Shown in pieces: positions 1-19,200 of a stretch of DNA of 64,000 nt (positions within the stretch are counted from its first letter, which is position 1; every line of letters begins with the position of its first letter). The notes under the pieces were generated by a model that did not search any database, was not told where the DNA came from, and saw only the letters and a list, made by a program, of their open reading frames with translations. This stretch comes from Wuchereria bancrofti (taxonomy: Eukaryota; Nematoda; Chromadorea; Rhabditida; Onchocercidae): NCBI GenBank assembly GCA_005281725.1, contig SSBO01000007.1:3354402-3418401 (forward strand), written 5' to 3'. The position numbers and the translations under genes are program-made.

Positions 1-1632
1 GTCAAAGCTTTTTTCCGCTTCGAAGAGTTATTTCGTCAATTTTGTTATACAAAAATGGTATAAATCAACGCACTCTTCCAAACAGCTAGACAATGAATAA
101 GATCTGAATAAGGGTAGGAAGCCAGACCAGATCATTAGAAGTTTGCTAAACAAAAGATGTCTTGTCTTCCGTAACTTTTGAAGATTTCCCCATAAAGGTG
201 CATTTTCTTACCATTGACTGACAAACTCTCATAGTTCGTTTCAGTGAGGAAAAAGAGAATGGTAAAAGAATACATTCGCTTAATCTATTCTGCGAATCAG
301 ATCAGTGGACTTCTGATAAAAAGATAAACAAATTTGGTTTATTAACATCTTCATTTCGATCACAAATTAGGTTACATAGTATTTAAATGTTTACAAAATT
401 TTTTACAATCTTGCTTCAACAGAGCCATTAAGAACAGAAGTGGACAGAAAGTTAACATCAACTAGTTTGTGAGTGTTCCACGTTAGAATTTGAAGGCATT
501 CCTAGAACTTCATCTAATAAATTAAATTGATCAATATGCTTTAATGGTTTCAAAGACTATGCATATGATAATTTGTGTGATCTAGAAAACAAGTCTAGAA
601 AAGTTTAAAAAAGATGAAGTGTGGAGTGTGAATGAAATATCAAATGTAAAGTTTTTTTGAAGTCCTTTTGAAAACATTCGGGCAAAAAGTCTTGTTGGGA
701 GAATGGTGCGAATTGTTTGAAAACTAAGATTGAGCGGATTGCCGAAGCATAAATGCAAGCTTTCCAAAAGATTAATTGATGATAAAAAGAAAATGCTTCT
801 TCATTTCCTTGTTAAATGTCACAAAATAAAATTGTTTTCTTTCTAGTATATTTATTTCTTCCTATAACTTTCCATAACATTCATCCCTATCCCGCTTTAA
901 TAATACCTCATTTGATCTGTTTCATTTTCGAAAACAGTTTTCTGAATAGTTATAGAATAACCACCTAATATTTCAAACCCATTGCCATGTTTGCTTCCCT
1001 CCGTCCTACACCTCATTTGTTGACCTTTGATCCCTACTTAAGCTCAGTTACATCTTTCTCTTCCACTATTTACTTTCTCACTCTTTATGCAGAAGCGGTA
1101 GCTGCTGAATAGGTATGAAAGAATCACGAAACATACCTCGGAAAGTCAATTAGGTGATAGACCGAGAGCACCTAGCAGAAAGTAACATACAACGTGGAAT
1201 AAAAGTAGACGTAGAGATGATGAACGAACGAATAGGTCATTCGATGTTGTCTCTAACTGTGACACTCCTCGTAAATAATATAACGGAATGACCAGGAACG
1301 GACACTGTCACACATGTCCGACAGAAAGTAACTATTAACTCTAAATGCTCGGCCACGCAATCAGTACGACACCACATTCTAGCATTTCCACAAGAACAAT
1401 ATTACGTTGCAACAGTGTGGAGAAGTCTCGGTTGGGTCGATTGTTCATAATTAGAGGTCATAAGATGAGAGTAGAGCTAGGAGGACGAGGTGTGGAAGGA
1501 GGGACGAAGAAGAGGGTTTCAAGGAGGATTGTCTGGGTGTTTGCGATGATTGAATTAAGCATTGCTTTTGTGGTTTATAATTTTTATCATTATTTTTTAG
1601 GAAATCTACCAAAGAGTGGTAGGACCATTCTA
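1..1632. other. Intergenic sequence upstream of BDP1
   Basis: No convincing gene is visible on either strand. The open frames here (582-767 minus, 1345-1686 plus) are short and have no recognisable motif; the second overlaps BDP1 exon 1 in a different frame. The stretch presumably contains the BDP1 promoter, but no clear core element stands out. Confidence 0.5.
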
Positions 1633-4600
1633 ATGATGTCGCGACGCTGTCGCATACAGGTGGGATTCGTTCATGGATTTACATGAAATCCGTCTTGTTC
1701 ATTTATATTTTCATTTTAAATAAATGCTAAATCAGAACTTTGAGAATAAATTAGTGACAGTGAAACGACGAAAAGTATCCCATCAAAACCGAGACCTGTT
1801 TCTCCAATTAAAGCAATTGCCGTTATAAGCCATAGTACTGATACCGGAAGAGTATTAGTTTGATCAGAGATTCATTTATTTGAATAGATTGTTTTTTTCT
1901 CTTGTAGGCACGTCCAAATGTAATCAGTGGAACGAAGAAAAATACCTCAACAAAACTAAGGTCTGCTTCGCCAATTAAATCGAAATCAGATGATATATTA
2001 CCATCATTCACCACAGTACTGATATCAGAAGAAAAGAATATATTGGAAAAAAACATCTCAGGGAGAGTTGCTATTGACGTACAAGAACTCCAATTCATAC
2101 CCGCTATTTCCGAATCGATTTCAAAAGAAAATGGATTAGATAAAACTGGAGCAAACACACCAACAGGTAGTAAGAAATGTTCAACGAAATCAATTAAATT
2201 AATTTTTGCGATAGATTAATCAACAAAATCAAATTACTGTGGGATTATATAGCAAATTTGGTGGAATGTAAGAAAAAGGTGATACTCTTTCTCTTGTCGA
2301 CATGCTTCAGTAATTGATCCTTTTCCTTACATGAAGAGACATGCTTCAGTAAAATAATAGACTGTTTACTCTTAAAGTATTCGGTTGAAATCCTACATTA
2401 TGGAAATTCACGTTTTCACTAGCTTTAGATCGAAAGATCAGGATTTTTATATTTTTAGATAAGACTTCACTCGTTAGCGACTGTGCAACCAAATCACTGA
2501 CACTTTTAAAATCAGCTCAATTTATTCATAAGTTCCACGGCAATTTTCCTTCTAAATCACCTAGACCACATTCGCCATTAAAATCGCCAGTCAGTGCTGC
2601 AGGTCACATGTAAGTTTTTTAATTTTACTTGGTTCACTGGTGTTTTTCGAAAAATCCGCAGAATATTAACTGACGTTGTTGAACATCTTCGTTTTCTTGA
2701 TGATTAAAATAATAGATTTTCCTTCTAAATAGATTGTTTACTCTTTAAATCCAGCGGCATATATATATATATATTCACAAAGTTCATTTTAATTTGGATT
2801 TGGGAACGGATTCGGAGATTGCTTAAATCACATTAGATTTCATAATTAAGAAATCTTCAGCGCTTTATGTGGAACTGAACAACCGTTTACGCAGCATTCA
2901 AGAATTACATCTTCTGTTTCCCCTACGAAGAACGATTATCCACCGAAAGTGAGGTATATGAATTAGGATATTGTTTGTACGAATTTTAGATATTTTTTTT
3001 CGCTGCTTTGAATATTTGATTAATTGATTTCTAATGTACAAATATATACGAAATATGCAGGCAATTAATGTTGTGTTTCAGGAAGAAATTTACCGGCAGT
3101 GAACCCTTAGATCCAAAAACAATGACTATGCAAGATTTAATTTTCTGGAATCCGAAGAATGAGAAGGTAGCTTCAGTGTTTTCGTTCAGCTGCTAATGCC
3201 TTTCGTTTTCATTTTCTTTCTTTTCTCTACGTGTTACGATTGGTGACTTCTCAACTCTTCCATAGTTGTTGCTGTTTATTATAGAGGCTTCATGAAGATT
3301 CTCGAAAGAAAAGAAAAGACAGTGTAACAGATTTGGAAATTATGAGAAAAATTGATGTTGAAAGCAGGCAAAAAAGGAGTGAAAAGCTAGCTTTTGCTGC
3401 TCCACAGGTAATTAGTTTAGTTCTTTTCTCAGATTACTATTTTATGAAATTAGGATATATTGTTGGAAGCATCTTCTATATTTTCATTGGGTGGTTTTTC
3501 CAGGTTAAAATAGCAGCCGATGGTTCTCTGATTCTTGATGAATCGAGTTTGACGATTACGAATGAAAATGATTCCAGTGTTTGGGAAACTGTAGAAGAAG
3601 TGTGTTACACGATGTTTATTCTTAAAGAAAATGGTTTCACAATCTATAAGAGTCAGCAAACTTTAAACATGGTTTTTAAAGCGAAGGAAAAATAGAGAGC
3701 AATTCTTTTAGACATAGGACTAAATTTCAGAGTTGCTCTAGAATCCTACGAAAAAAGAAATTAGGAAATCGAATGCTAGCATATTATTAATCTTCATATT
3801 TATCTTATTAAATGTTTATCGTTTGAAGCAGATCTGTTTCTTAGAAATAGAATTTTCTTTATTATTTTTTGTAGGATCGCTCAAATAAGAAACTTAATTC
3901 AATGAGTTTTCGAAAAAGGCCGTTCTGCCGGGGTAATCCATGGAGCGAATTAGAAACAGATCTTTTTTATGACATTTTAAGGTAACTCTTTTTCAGTTTC
4001 ATTTGATTCTAAAGTATCTCATCGTCTAGCCCTGTAATTGCATTATATTAGCTTCTCATTTTTAGCGAAGTGTCTTTTTATATGGCTTTATCCTTAATGC
4101 TGTTATTTTAGAGCTACAGGTCCAGATTTTGGATTGATGCATGAGTTCTTTCCATCTCGAACGCGAGTAGAATTAAAAGCCAAATATAATCGTGAAGAGA
4201 GATTCAATTGGACTCGATTAAATCAGGTATTTACTCTGACTATGACCCGAAATTGTGCGGGGTTGAGTTTCTATTTCCAAATGAATAGGCAATTATTTAA
4301 AAAGAGTTTTAGGCTATGGCTGTTCCAACATTGTTATCTGACGCTTTATATTCGCATGCAAATGAAATCATCGATAGGATTAAAGAGAAAGAGATCAAGA
4401 AGAAGGATTTAAAATTACCGAAAAAGAATGGCGTGTGTAGTGATACGAGCGAAGTAGCCGCAGTAAACCTTAATTATTCTTAGTCCGTGTATATTTTAAG
4501 AGTTTCAAATTTTTTTGAATTTACAGTTGACTGAGCTTAGTTCTTCATACTTATGGGATTAGTTATGTTTTACGAAAAGGTTTGTTTTTGTATATGATGT

Positions 4601-5333
4601 GAAACTCTTTTCAAGGTTGATTGGAATGAAGAAGAAGCTGATTTGGAAGCAGAAGCTGAGGAAGCTATTTTGAGGCTGTTAGAAGATGAGTGAGTTATTC
4701 TAGCCTGTTTGAGATTTTGATGAATGGAACAGTTAATACTAGTGGAAATTTTGCAGGGAACAACTCGGTAGCTCGTCTGAGAAAAAGTCACGCAAGCAGA
4801 AGATAGTTGCTCAAAAGAAAATGAAAGATGCTTTGCTAGATGAAGTTGCGGAAGAGGCTGTTCTAGTGTTGAGGGGAAAGAAATATGAAAGGAGAAAAAA
4901 TGAACTGAAGAAAATATGTGAAACAGCATTATGTATGTTTTCAGTTCTGAACTATATCGAATTTACTTGAAAATTTTTTGTGCTATGTGCGTTACAAATA
5001 ATTATGAAAAAATTCATCTTTTATGTAACATATTTAGGAAAATTTGCAGGTAAACTTGGCGAAGATTTCCCGAAGTTTGAAATTTTAATTGATGAAAATG
5101 CCGATGGTGTAACGATAGAAACAAGCGCAAACTCAGAAGGCCTACCAATTGTTAGGATACCTCTGGGAACTATTCCCAGAGTGTTACCTGTTGATGAGAA
5201 GCATCCACAACGAGTGTTTTTTGATTGTTGTGGTAAACAAAACATGGCGGCACGACAATACGTCATACAGCATCAAATGGGTCCTGGAGAACCGACGACT
5301 GGTTATCTTCATCTTTTTGGAAGTACGCCTTAA
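1633..5333 (+). CDS. BDP1: Transcription factor TFIIIB component B'' (BDP1), SANT/Myb-domain protein
   Basis: Thirteen exons with matching phases give about 579 aa: 1633-1659, 1908-2166, 2459-2609, 2861-2953, 3082-3166, 3285-3407, 3504-3599, 3875-3981, 4112-4226, 4313-4462, 4616-4689, 4757-4932 and 5050-5333. BDP1 joins TBP and BRF1 in TFIIIB, which places RNA polymerase III at tRNA and 5S genes. The identification rests on the central block: a basic linker, a conserved segment ending in LILDESSLTI, then the SANT region (exons 8-9) with NPWSELETDLFYDIL, GPDFGLMHEFFPSRTR and KYNREERFNWTRLNQ, the family hallmark. The N-terminus (MMSRRCRIQ, then ARPNV) resembles the start of animal BDP1 and supports the chosen start. 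Exons 2-4 are rich in SP/KSP. The acidic and basic helical tail (exons 11-12) and the last exon (ends GYLHLFGSTP) are less familiar. The protein is far shorter than human BDP1, which carries long C-terminal repeats. The first exon is inferred from frame and similarity only. Confidence 0.85.
1750..1860 (+). repeat. Intronic partial duplicate of BDP1 exon 2
   Basis: Within intron 1 of BDP1 this segment reads SDSETTKSIPSKPRPVSPIK in one frame and closely resembles the start of exon 2 (about 1925-2035), which reads SGTKKNTSTKLRSASPIKSK. The DNA similarity runs through an aligned core ending in ccaattaaa and resumes at the block containing agtactgat. An upstream in-frame TAA and a downstream TGA close the frame, and the possible acceptor (aaattag) has a phase that does not fit exon 1. 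It may be a decayed tandem exon duplicate or an alternative exon. Confidence 0.6.
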
Positions 5334-7135
5334 CGCCAAAAATTTTGTCTGATCTTTTTTCTGTGATATTTAGTCGAATTATCCTATAAAGATCTTTTTA
5401 TTTCGGTAAAGATGAATTGCATCAGAGCTGTCCAACATATGGTTTCTTCTAATTCCTACGTAAATATCTGTTTTCTTTTTTAATTGTAGTGCTTGCTTCG
5501 TTGAAGTTTTTTTAAACTTATTTTGACTACTTATAATGTGAATGTGACGCTTTTGTGTTTGGAAATGAAAGGTGTATGTTACAGCTTTTTCACATTTCAC
5601 ATATATGTGTACAAGTTTAGCGTTTTAATGTTTTTAATACTTGAGCTTTAAGCGTTTGTGAATTACAAATAATTTTTTGACCCTGCAAGTTGATATCGCA
5701 AATATAATTACTTCGCACTCAGTGTAAGTTGTACTATATGAAGTTAGGTTTGCAAATATGAATATTGAAATGTTGTCAGCTTATAATATTTAATTTATAC
5801 GTGTTTGTCTATTTCATTTTTCTTTCCGTCACCCGGATTTTGGACATTTTGGATTGTCGCTTTTAAATTTTCTGGTTCTTTCTTGAAGTAGAATTATTTC
5901 TGTTCTTGGAAGGTGCTTTTCAGTAATGCTATGCGTAAATTAATGAAGTAATAAAGAAAGCACGTCTTATATTCTTTCTGCATCCGAAGTAGATTTTTTT
6001 TTTTTGATCTTGGCGAAATTCGTTACTTATAGCTCCTTGAAGGAACTCGTTTGCTGATAAGTTTTAATGAAAATTAAAAATGTGGTTCTATGGGTACTTT
6101 CTTTGTCTAAAATGCTAGCCAGGAAGTATTTTCACTGGCAGTCTGTTTTCTCGTAGTCCATGGATTTCTCTTCGGTCATTTATTGCAATTAATTTGTAAA
6201 GTTTTTTAAAATACATACACATGTGATGTTTCATATTCTGATCTGTTAAAAGTTCGGAATTGCCGTTAATGCTGCATTTACACGCGATCTCTTATAAATT
6301 TGAATGTATCTATTGGCGGTGGAGTATTGTATTCCGAAGGATCTACAGGGGCCACTCCAAACCCCACCAAACACCACTGCCCCGTGCGGGGCGTTCAAAA
6401 ATTGCCTACAGCATCCATTTTTCAGGAGCTGCGGCGGGCAATTGGGTGAAAGTTTTCAACCAGCAATAAACGCACCTCGGCTAAGCCTCATTGGTCACGT
6501 TATCGCCACTGCGCAAAGCTACCAGTGTCTATCCAGTGATGCTGGTCATATTGGATAGTAGACAATGGCAAGTGGAATGATGGGAAGGAAAGGCGAGCAG
6601 AGAAAGAAGCAGAAATAGCATGGATTATTGATAGACATTAGAAGGTGGGAGATGAATTTTCCAAAATTTACAACGTAAGAGGTATTATTGTGCTTTAGTT
6701 GTTGGTGACAGTTGGAACTAGATGAATGGGAAGAAAATGCTCATTGTCGAGCAATAAGTATAACATTTCGAGTAAATTAATGCCATGGATGACATGATGT
6801 GGTAAGACTCATACGGCATTTAATGGCGGGTGCAAGGATGACTCGTAAGGAAAATAGAGTGGTTATGGGAGGTTTTGATTGTGCACCGAACACTTTCATG
6901 GGAGATCTTCTTGGATACATGCCAAATTGCCATGTCAACTATAGCACAGTTTTGACTTATCCGTTTATCGGTGCCGTTCATCTGTCCACTCAGTTCCGGA
7001 ACTAACTCCCAGCATTTGTTTTTAATTGATTTCCGAATTGGATTTACCGCTATGAATTTGTTAGGTTTTATGTTAATTTCCAGCATTATTTGTAGATTAT
7101 TTCGGTTAATATCAAAGGACCGCAGTTGGTTCAAC
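5334..7135. other. Intergenic region between BDP1 and the AP-1 gamma gene
   Basis: AT-rich DNA with likely BDP1 3' UTR at its left end and an AATAAA-like signal near 5950 (aataaagaaagcacg). A locally GC-richer island lies at about 6330-6560 (for example gccccgtgcggggcg); its function is unknown, and it could be a regulatory or promoter element for the downstream gene. No gene was recognised. Confidence 0.45.
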
Positions 7136-13731
<6,596 letters not shown>

Positions 13732-16239
13732 TATGAGATTATACCGTTATCTTTGTGTTATATGGTATTCTTTTAGCTACGAATACTACGTTTAGGTGTA
13801 TTGGCAATTTAATTAAGTTTTATTTCAGTAATGACTATAGTTCAAACAAGTGGATGACTATATGTGTAATATTAAATGATTATATGTGCTATAATAATAA
13901 GCTATAATAATATGAATAATGTCATTAATAACTCTATGTGATAAATAATATTAGAACCACTCCCTTAAATATCAATATATCGGAAGATCTGTGTATTTGG
14001 GATTTGTGTAGTACATCCTTTTAGTTGTTAGTGGAAGTGTTATTTATTCTATTTTTTTTTTTCATCTGATCAGAATCTTATGAGAGCTTCATAGGAAAAG
14101 ATTATATTTTGGAAGTAAGTTTCTTATAGAGAGGAATGAAAATAATTATTTTATATGATAACGTTCTATCTATTCTCTTCCTTACTAGACATGATAATTG
14201 CTGAAATTGTCCTCTCGAAATATTTTGGAAGTGAGTTTCTTATAGAGAGACTCTTGGTCTCAGTTAATTTGTCCTTTATTACCTCAGACGGTGAAATCAG
14301 CTGATAACATAGCTTTTGTTCTGTCTTGGTTTGCTAACTTTTCAGAGAGGTAATATACTATTTAATGATCCTATCAGTCACATTTATTTATTTTACTCTT
14401 CATTAGGTAATAAATAAGTCGAAATGATGGGTAGTACTGAAATGTACAAGTTGCTCACTTAATTCAATCTTTCTGTTTCATCCAGATGGAATTTCTCATG
14501 TCTTTATCTTTCATTTGTTTAATAAAGAATAAGAGCTTACTTGTTTCCAAAAATATAAGTGTAACATTGATAAAACTTATGACTATCACAAACGTGTGCT
14601 GGATAAAATTTCAGGCTAATCTGGGTACATCGATTGTCCATATTTTCAAAGGACAGCTTACAAACAACTTCAACGTTTGTGATATGTGTAGGTTTTTTAT
14701 TTGTTACCACTGTTAATTTTATTGCCTGAATTTATTCGTTTCTTTGAATTTCTATATTCGGGTGTATCAATTTGCAAATATAATTGAGCTTGTAATAGCT
14801 ATTTTTCCCACTTATTTCAATATGTTTTAAATTGAAATAATTCCGAGTCGAAATTATTATCGTCACTATTTTGATGTGCATTTTGTCCATTCCCTTAGTA
14901 GCTCGTGCTGCGTGAACGAAAAGTACTAAAATCAAAAAACAAAAGATTAATGTTTATTGTTGGGTAGATGTATCTGGAGCCTTAATATTGAGGCATGCAT
15001 GTAACTTCAAGCTCTCATTGAATTTCATGATTTATGAACAAGAAGTCTTGCTTCATTGTATTTCATACACTGGTCAGCTTTAGATATCCTCAGTTCCAGC
15101 AGTTCAGTCAAGTACTGCTCCTTATGCACATTCTTTGATTGCTCTGGTTTTATACATTCCTACATGGAGTGCCGAGATGTAAAATGGTTGAAGAAAGTAA
15201 TGAGGTGAAAGTCGATGAATTCTTTTACAAACTTTCCAAAATTTTCGATTAATCACAACTAGAAGTGGTTAACAATAAACAACGTCGGAGTTTAAGAAAG
15301 GAAAAAAGTGACTTTCTGAAAACTTCTAAGGCCGATGTTGTATTCATGTGTTTTTTATCACTTGACTTTTTATCATTTGTTTTGATATTTTGATATGTAT
15401 TATCCTGTGATTGTATTTCACTTCCGTATTTTGTTTACCGGTGATCAAAATGTTACTATGGTTGAGATTTGGTCTATAATTTTAAAACCTAATTGGGAAG
15501 TTTTGATCCCACATGAAAGAGATATTAGTATTAGATTACCATTCCAAGGTTTAGCGTGTTCTCGATAACTTTATGTCTTAATTTCTGCGTCATTTCTTGC
15601 CTCATGTTCTAGTGGTTTTCATTTTCTTATTTAATTGGATTTCCTTGGGATGAAATATAAGTTTTTGTATTGGTACTGACAGAAGTGTGAACAAGGATTG
15701 ATAAGGTCCGTATGTTATGCTTAGTACCACAGTACCAGTGAAAGTTCACATTCTTTTCGTATGTGTTTCTACGAGGTATAAATGATTTCACGAAAGGGTC
15801 GGGTGTGACATATGAAGTGGTTCTTAGCTTTTTCTATCGAAGAGCTCAGTGTTCAAGTGCTTAATTCTCTGGGAATCCTCTACTTCAGACTGTCGTCATT
15901 TTTCTTATTAAATACTTCAATTCTATTTGATAAATTCTATTTGACAAATTCCGGACCGGGTAAAGTTTAGAACAATGTGAGACTTTTGTTAACATTTGGG
16001 CTACCTCAATATTTTGATTTTCGCACTGGTGCTCTATGGTTCTTGTATACTGATGAGGTGTTGAAAACGATCAGAAGCGGTGATGTTTTGCAGTTCAGAG
16101 TTTTTTTAAATGATGGAGACGATAAACATGGTTTTCTTGAAGATATGTAGGTGATAATTAAGATCATTATTTAGAATGAGGATTGTTTAAATGATCAGAT
16201 AATACAAGAGGCACTGCGAAATATGACCAGTGCGGGTAG
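13732..16239. other. Intergenic/decayed region upstream of the GBA2 pseudogene
   Basis: The AP1G1 3' UTR presumably lies at the left end. A direct repeat of about 30 bp occurs at 14104-14133 and 14220-14249. At 15184 an ATG opens a frame that is broken by one TAA and then stays open through a basic stretch (QRRSLRKEKSDFLKTSKAD). This may be the decayed N-terminus of the pseudogene that follows, but I cannot prove homology. No other gene is visible. Confidence 0.4.
14104..14249. repeat. Direct repeat, two copies of about 30 bp
   Basis: The segment reading tattttggaagtaagtttct and continuing tatagagag at 14104-14133 recurs almost unchanged (one A/G difference) at 14220-14249, 116 bp apart. The cause is unknown: local duplication, or remnants of a small element. 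Confidence 0.7.
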
Positions 16240-19200
16240 TAATGAAGTCTGGGATGTGGCGGTTGGTTCGCACGTGGTGAGATGAAACTCCAGATAAAAT
16301 TCGGGTGCTCTTTAGTCGATCATCAATTCCACATGTTTGTCAATCACTGCCCTTTTTAAGACGGTATTTCATCTTTTGGCTCAAGAGTATTGGCAGGAAG
16401 GAAGTATTTCCTATTAACTTTTTGGAACCTCTAACTTATATTGTGGGAAAATTCATAAACTTTTCTACGGTAAGTTTGCTTTAAAGTGAGGAAATCCGCA
16501 TTTTGAAACACGTTCTTGAAGAAACCGATCTAAGAATATATTCAACCTTTGCTCTTCTGGAATTGGCCAATATATCTACTTCAAGTTCCAGTTTTTCATT
16601 TATTTATATGGAGTACCTACTGATATGCTGCGGATTTAATTGGTAAATAGCTTTTAGGAGTTCCTTGTGGTACAATTGGTTCTGGATCAATTGGTCGTGA
16701 TTTTCGTGGTGGCTTCTGCAAATTTGGACTTCGTCCTGGTATTACTGAACAGAAAATTGGTGTCGTAAAAGCTAATCAGTTTAATCCCAGTTAGGAAACA
16801 ATACTCCAAAACAAATGCAGTTTAAAATTCTAATTACCTTGTTCAGTTTATTTACTGGAACTTATGAGCTTCTCTTGCACTAGCATTTTTAAAGTATTTG
16901 AAGTTCATTCTAACGCTACGCCAAAAAAAAGATAATTTGTGGGAAACAGTCTATCAAAAAGTTTTATGTGCTCGCTCATCAGTATCTTCTGGACGTGGAG
17001 AGCTTACTTCGTGGGATTTTTCGTTTCCTCCAGATAAACTCATCTACAGGTTCAGAAGCATATAATTTCATTTCTTTGATATGAACTCTTTTCATATTAT
17101 GAGTGAATTTTTATTGGGGTAAACGTTATTCATTTCTTATTTACCACTCAAATAAAATCATTTAAATGAAGGAAGCAGTTTTATGTTCAACTTTAGAGGA
17201 CTATATCCTCGTTTTTGGACATATTATTCAATTCCGGAGTTTAATTTCATTTTATGCATTCAGCAAGTCTCACCAGTCATACCGAATAATTATGAGGTAA
17301 CTCTTTATATATATATAAAGATGTAGAAATAATAGGCTTCAGGAGAGCTTACTGCCAGTCACTCTTTTCATAATTGATGCTGAGAATCAATCTAGTGTTG
17401 ATTTACAAGCTGCTGTTGCATTCACGTTTCGGAATGGTACTGGATGTAAAAAGTGGTGCAGTGAAAGCGTTTGTAAATCGGATGTTTTTGAAGAGAATGA
17501 TGGGTTCTCGCTAGGTTAATCGTTGAATCTTCTCTGATTTCTGAATACAAAATGAATAAAGTGAACAAATGTTTAATTTTTTTCAATAAAAGGAGTGTAT
17601 CTTAAGCATGCAATTTATGTACCTATTCGATTGGTGTATTGGCTGTGATACTTTGCGTGTTTCTTGCTGTGCCGGATTTAATCCTTGTAGCATTGGTGAT
17701 GATATTTGGATTCCCTTATTGGTAAAAGGAAATTTTGAAAAAGAAAGTAATGAAAATTTCTAAGAAACCTTTTATTTATTATAATGATACTTCGTTGCAA
17801 CTATAAGAATGATTGACTTTTGACACTATTATTGTTATTTCTTTAGCGGTTGGTTCTTTAATCATTTTTGGCAAAGATACACAAGAAAAAGTTAAATCCT
17901 CAATACTTCATTCTCATTTAATACAAAAGACAGCGATGTTCTTCACTTTAATGGATGCTCGTGTTAGCTTTTGCTTCTTCTGTTGAAAATGCCGTTCAAC
18001 GACAGCTTGGTATTGCTGTTTCAGTTGAAATGTTAATCAGTGCAAAGACAAAAGTTACTAGCTGTATGGAATATGTTCTAGTTTGGGACATGCCTATTGT
18101 ACAGTTTGGCGGTGGTATATATAGGAGGTAATTGTACGTAATTTCTGAAATTTGGGTTGAATTTGTCATGAGTTATATCGTTTTAGGCGACATACTCGGA
18201 TTTTTGGTGATCAGGGACATGCTTCACCAACTATTTGTGCTTATTCACTAACTAGAAACAAAGAATAGGAAAATAAAATTAACAAATGGCAAAATTCGGT
18301 AATGACACATTCGTAAGTTTCCTTTTGGAAAGATTCAGAAAAAAAAAGAAAAATGAACTGTAAATAACATGAATGGTTCTTTATTGTTACATTCATTGTT
18401 TACTTTCTTCCATAGCAAATTGTGCATGGATATTTTTGATTTTCTGAAAGATAATCTAAATAAAAATTTAAAGACATCTTCCGGATTAGTATATATATTA
18501 TTTAACGAGCTATAATATATCACCGATGGTGGCTCAATATGGTTTGAATATGATCCCAATCGGAACATGAAAGAACAGCATCTTTCTATTTATACAGTAA
18601 ATCTTATGAAGCAGTACGGACGTTTTGCATATTTACAATGTAAGCGTTCTTCTAGTCTGAGTTTTGTTTTTAGTTGGAATTTTGATAAATTCTTTAAAAT
18701 ATACTGTCTGCTTCGCTATTTTTCAACAGTTTCTTTGTTCTATGATCGAAAATAAATGTAGCAATTTCAGCTTGGAAATATCGTATGCTAAATACATATG
18801 ACGTTCATTTTTACGCTTTCGCTTTAGCATGGTTATAGCCAAATTTGGAACACGTACTGCAGGCTGAAATGAGTACGTCTGTGGAGGAATCTTGATAAAT
18901 TTTCCCACATTTTCAGCATAACTGATTTAGCTCGCAAACATGTATTTTCCGTGCATATGTTATATATACCAAAACAAGCTAAGTGACGTTTGGTACATTC
19001 CGTTTTGAAGCTGAATTTCTTTTTAATCAGTTACATTCTTCCTTGTTTCAATTGGTTCTTTTCTAGTGGAAATTCTATCCTAGGTTTAATATTACTGGAA
19101 ACAGGTAAGTGTTAGTCGTAGGTAAAAATCCGGCTCTGTAAAGCCAATAAATTGAAGTTGATATCTGTGGTCTATCAGAAGTGAAATACAAATGTTAGAT

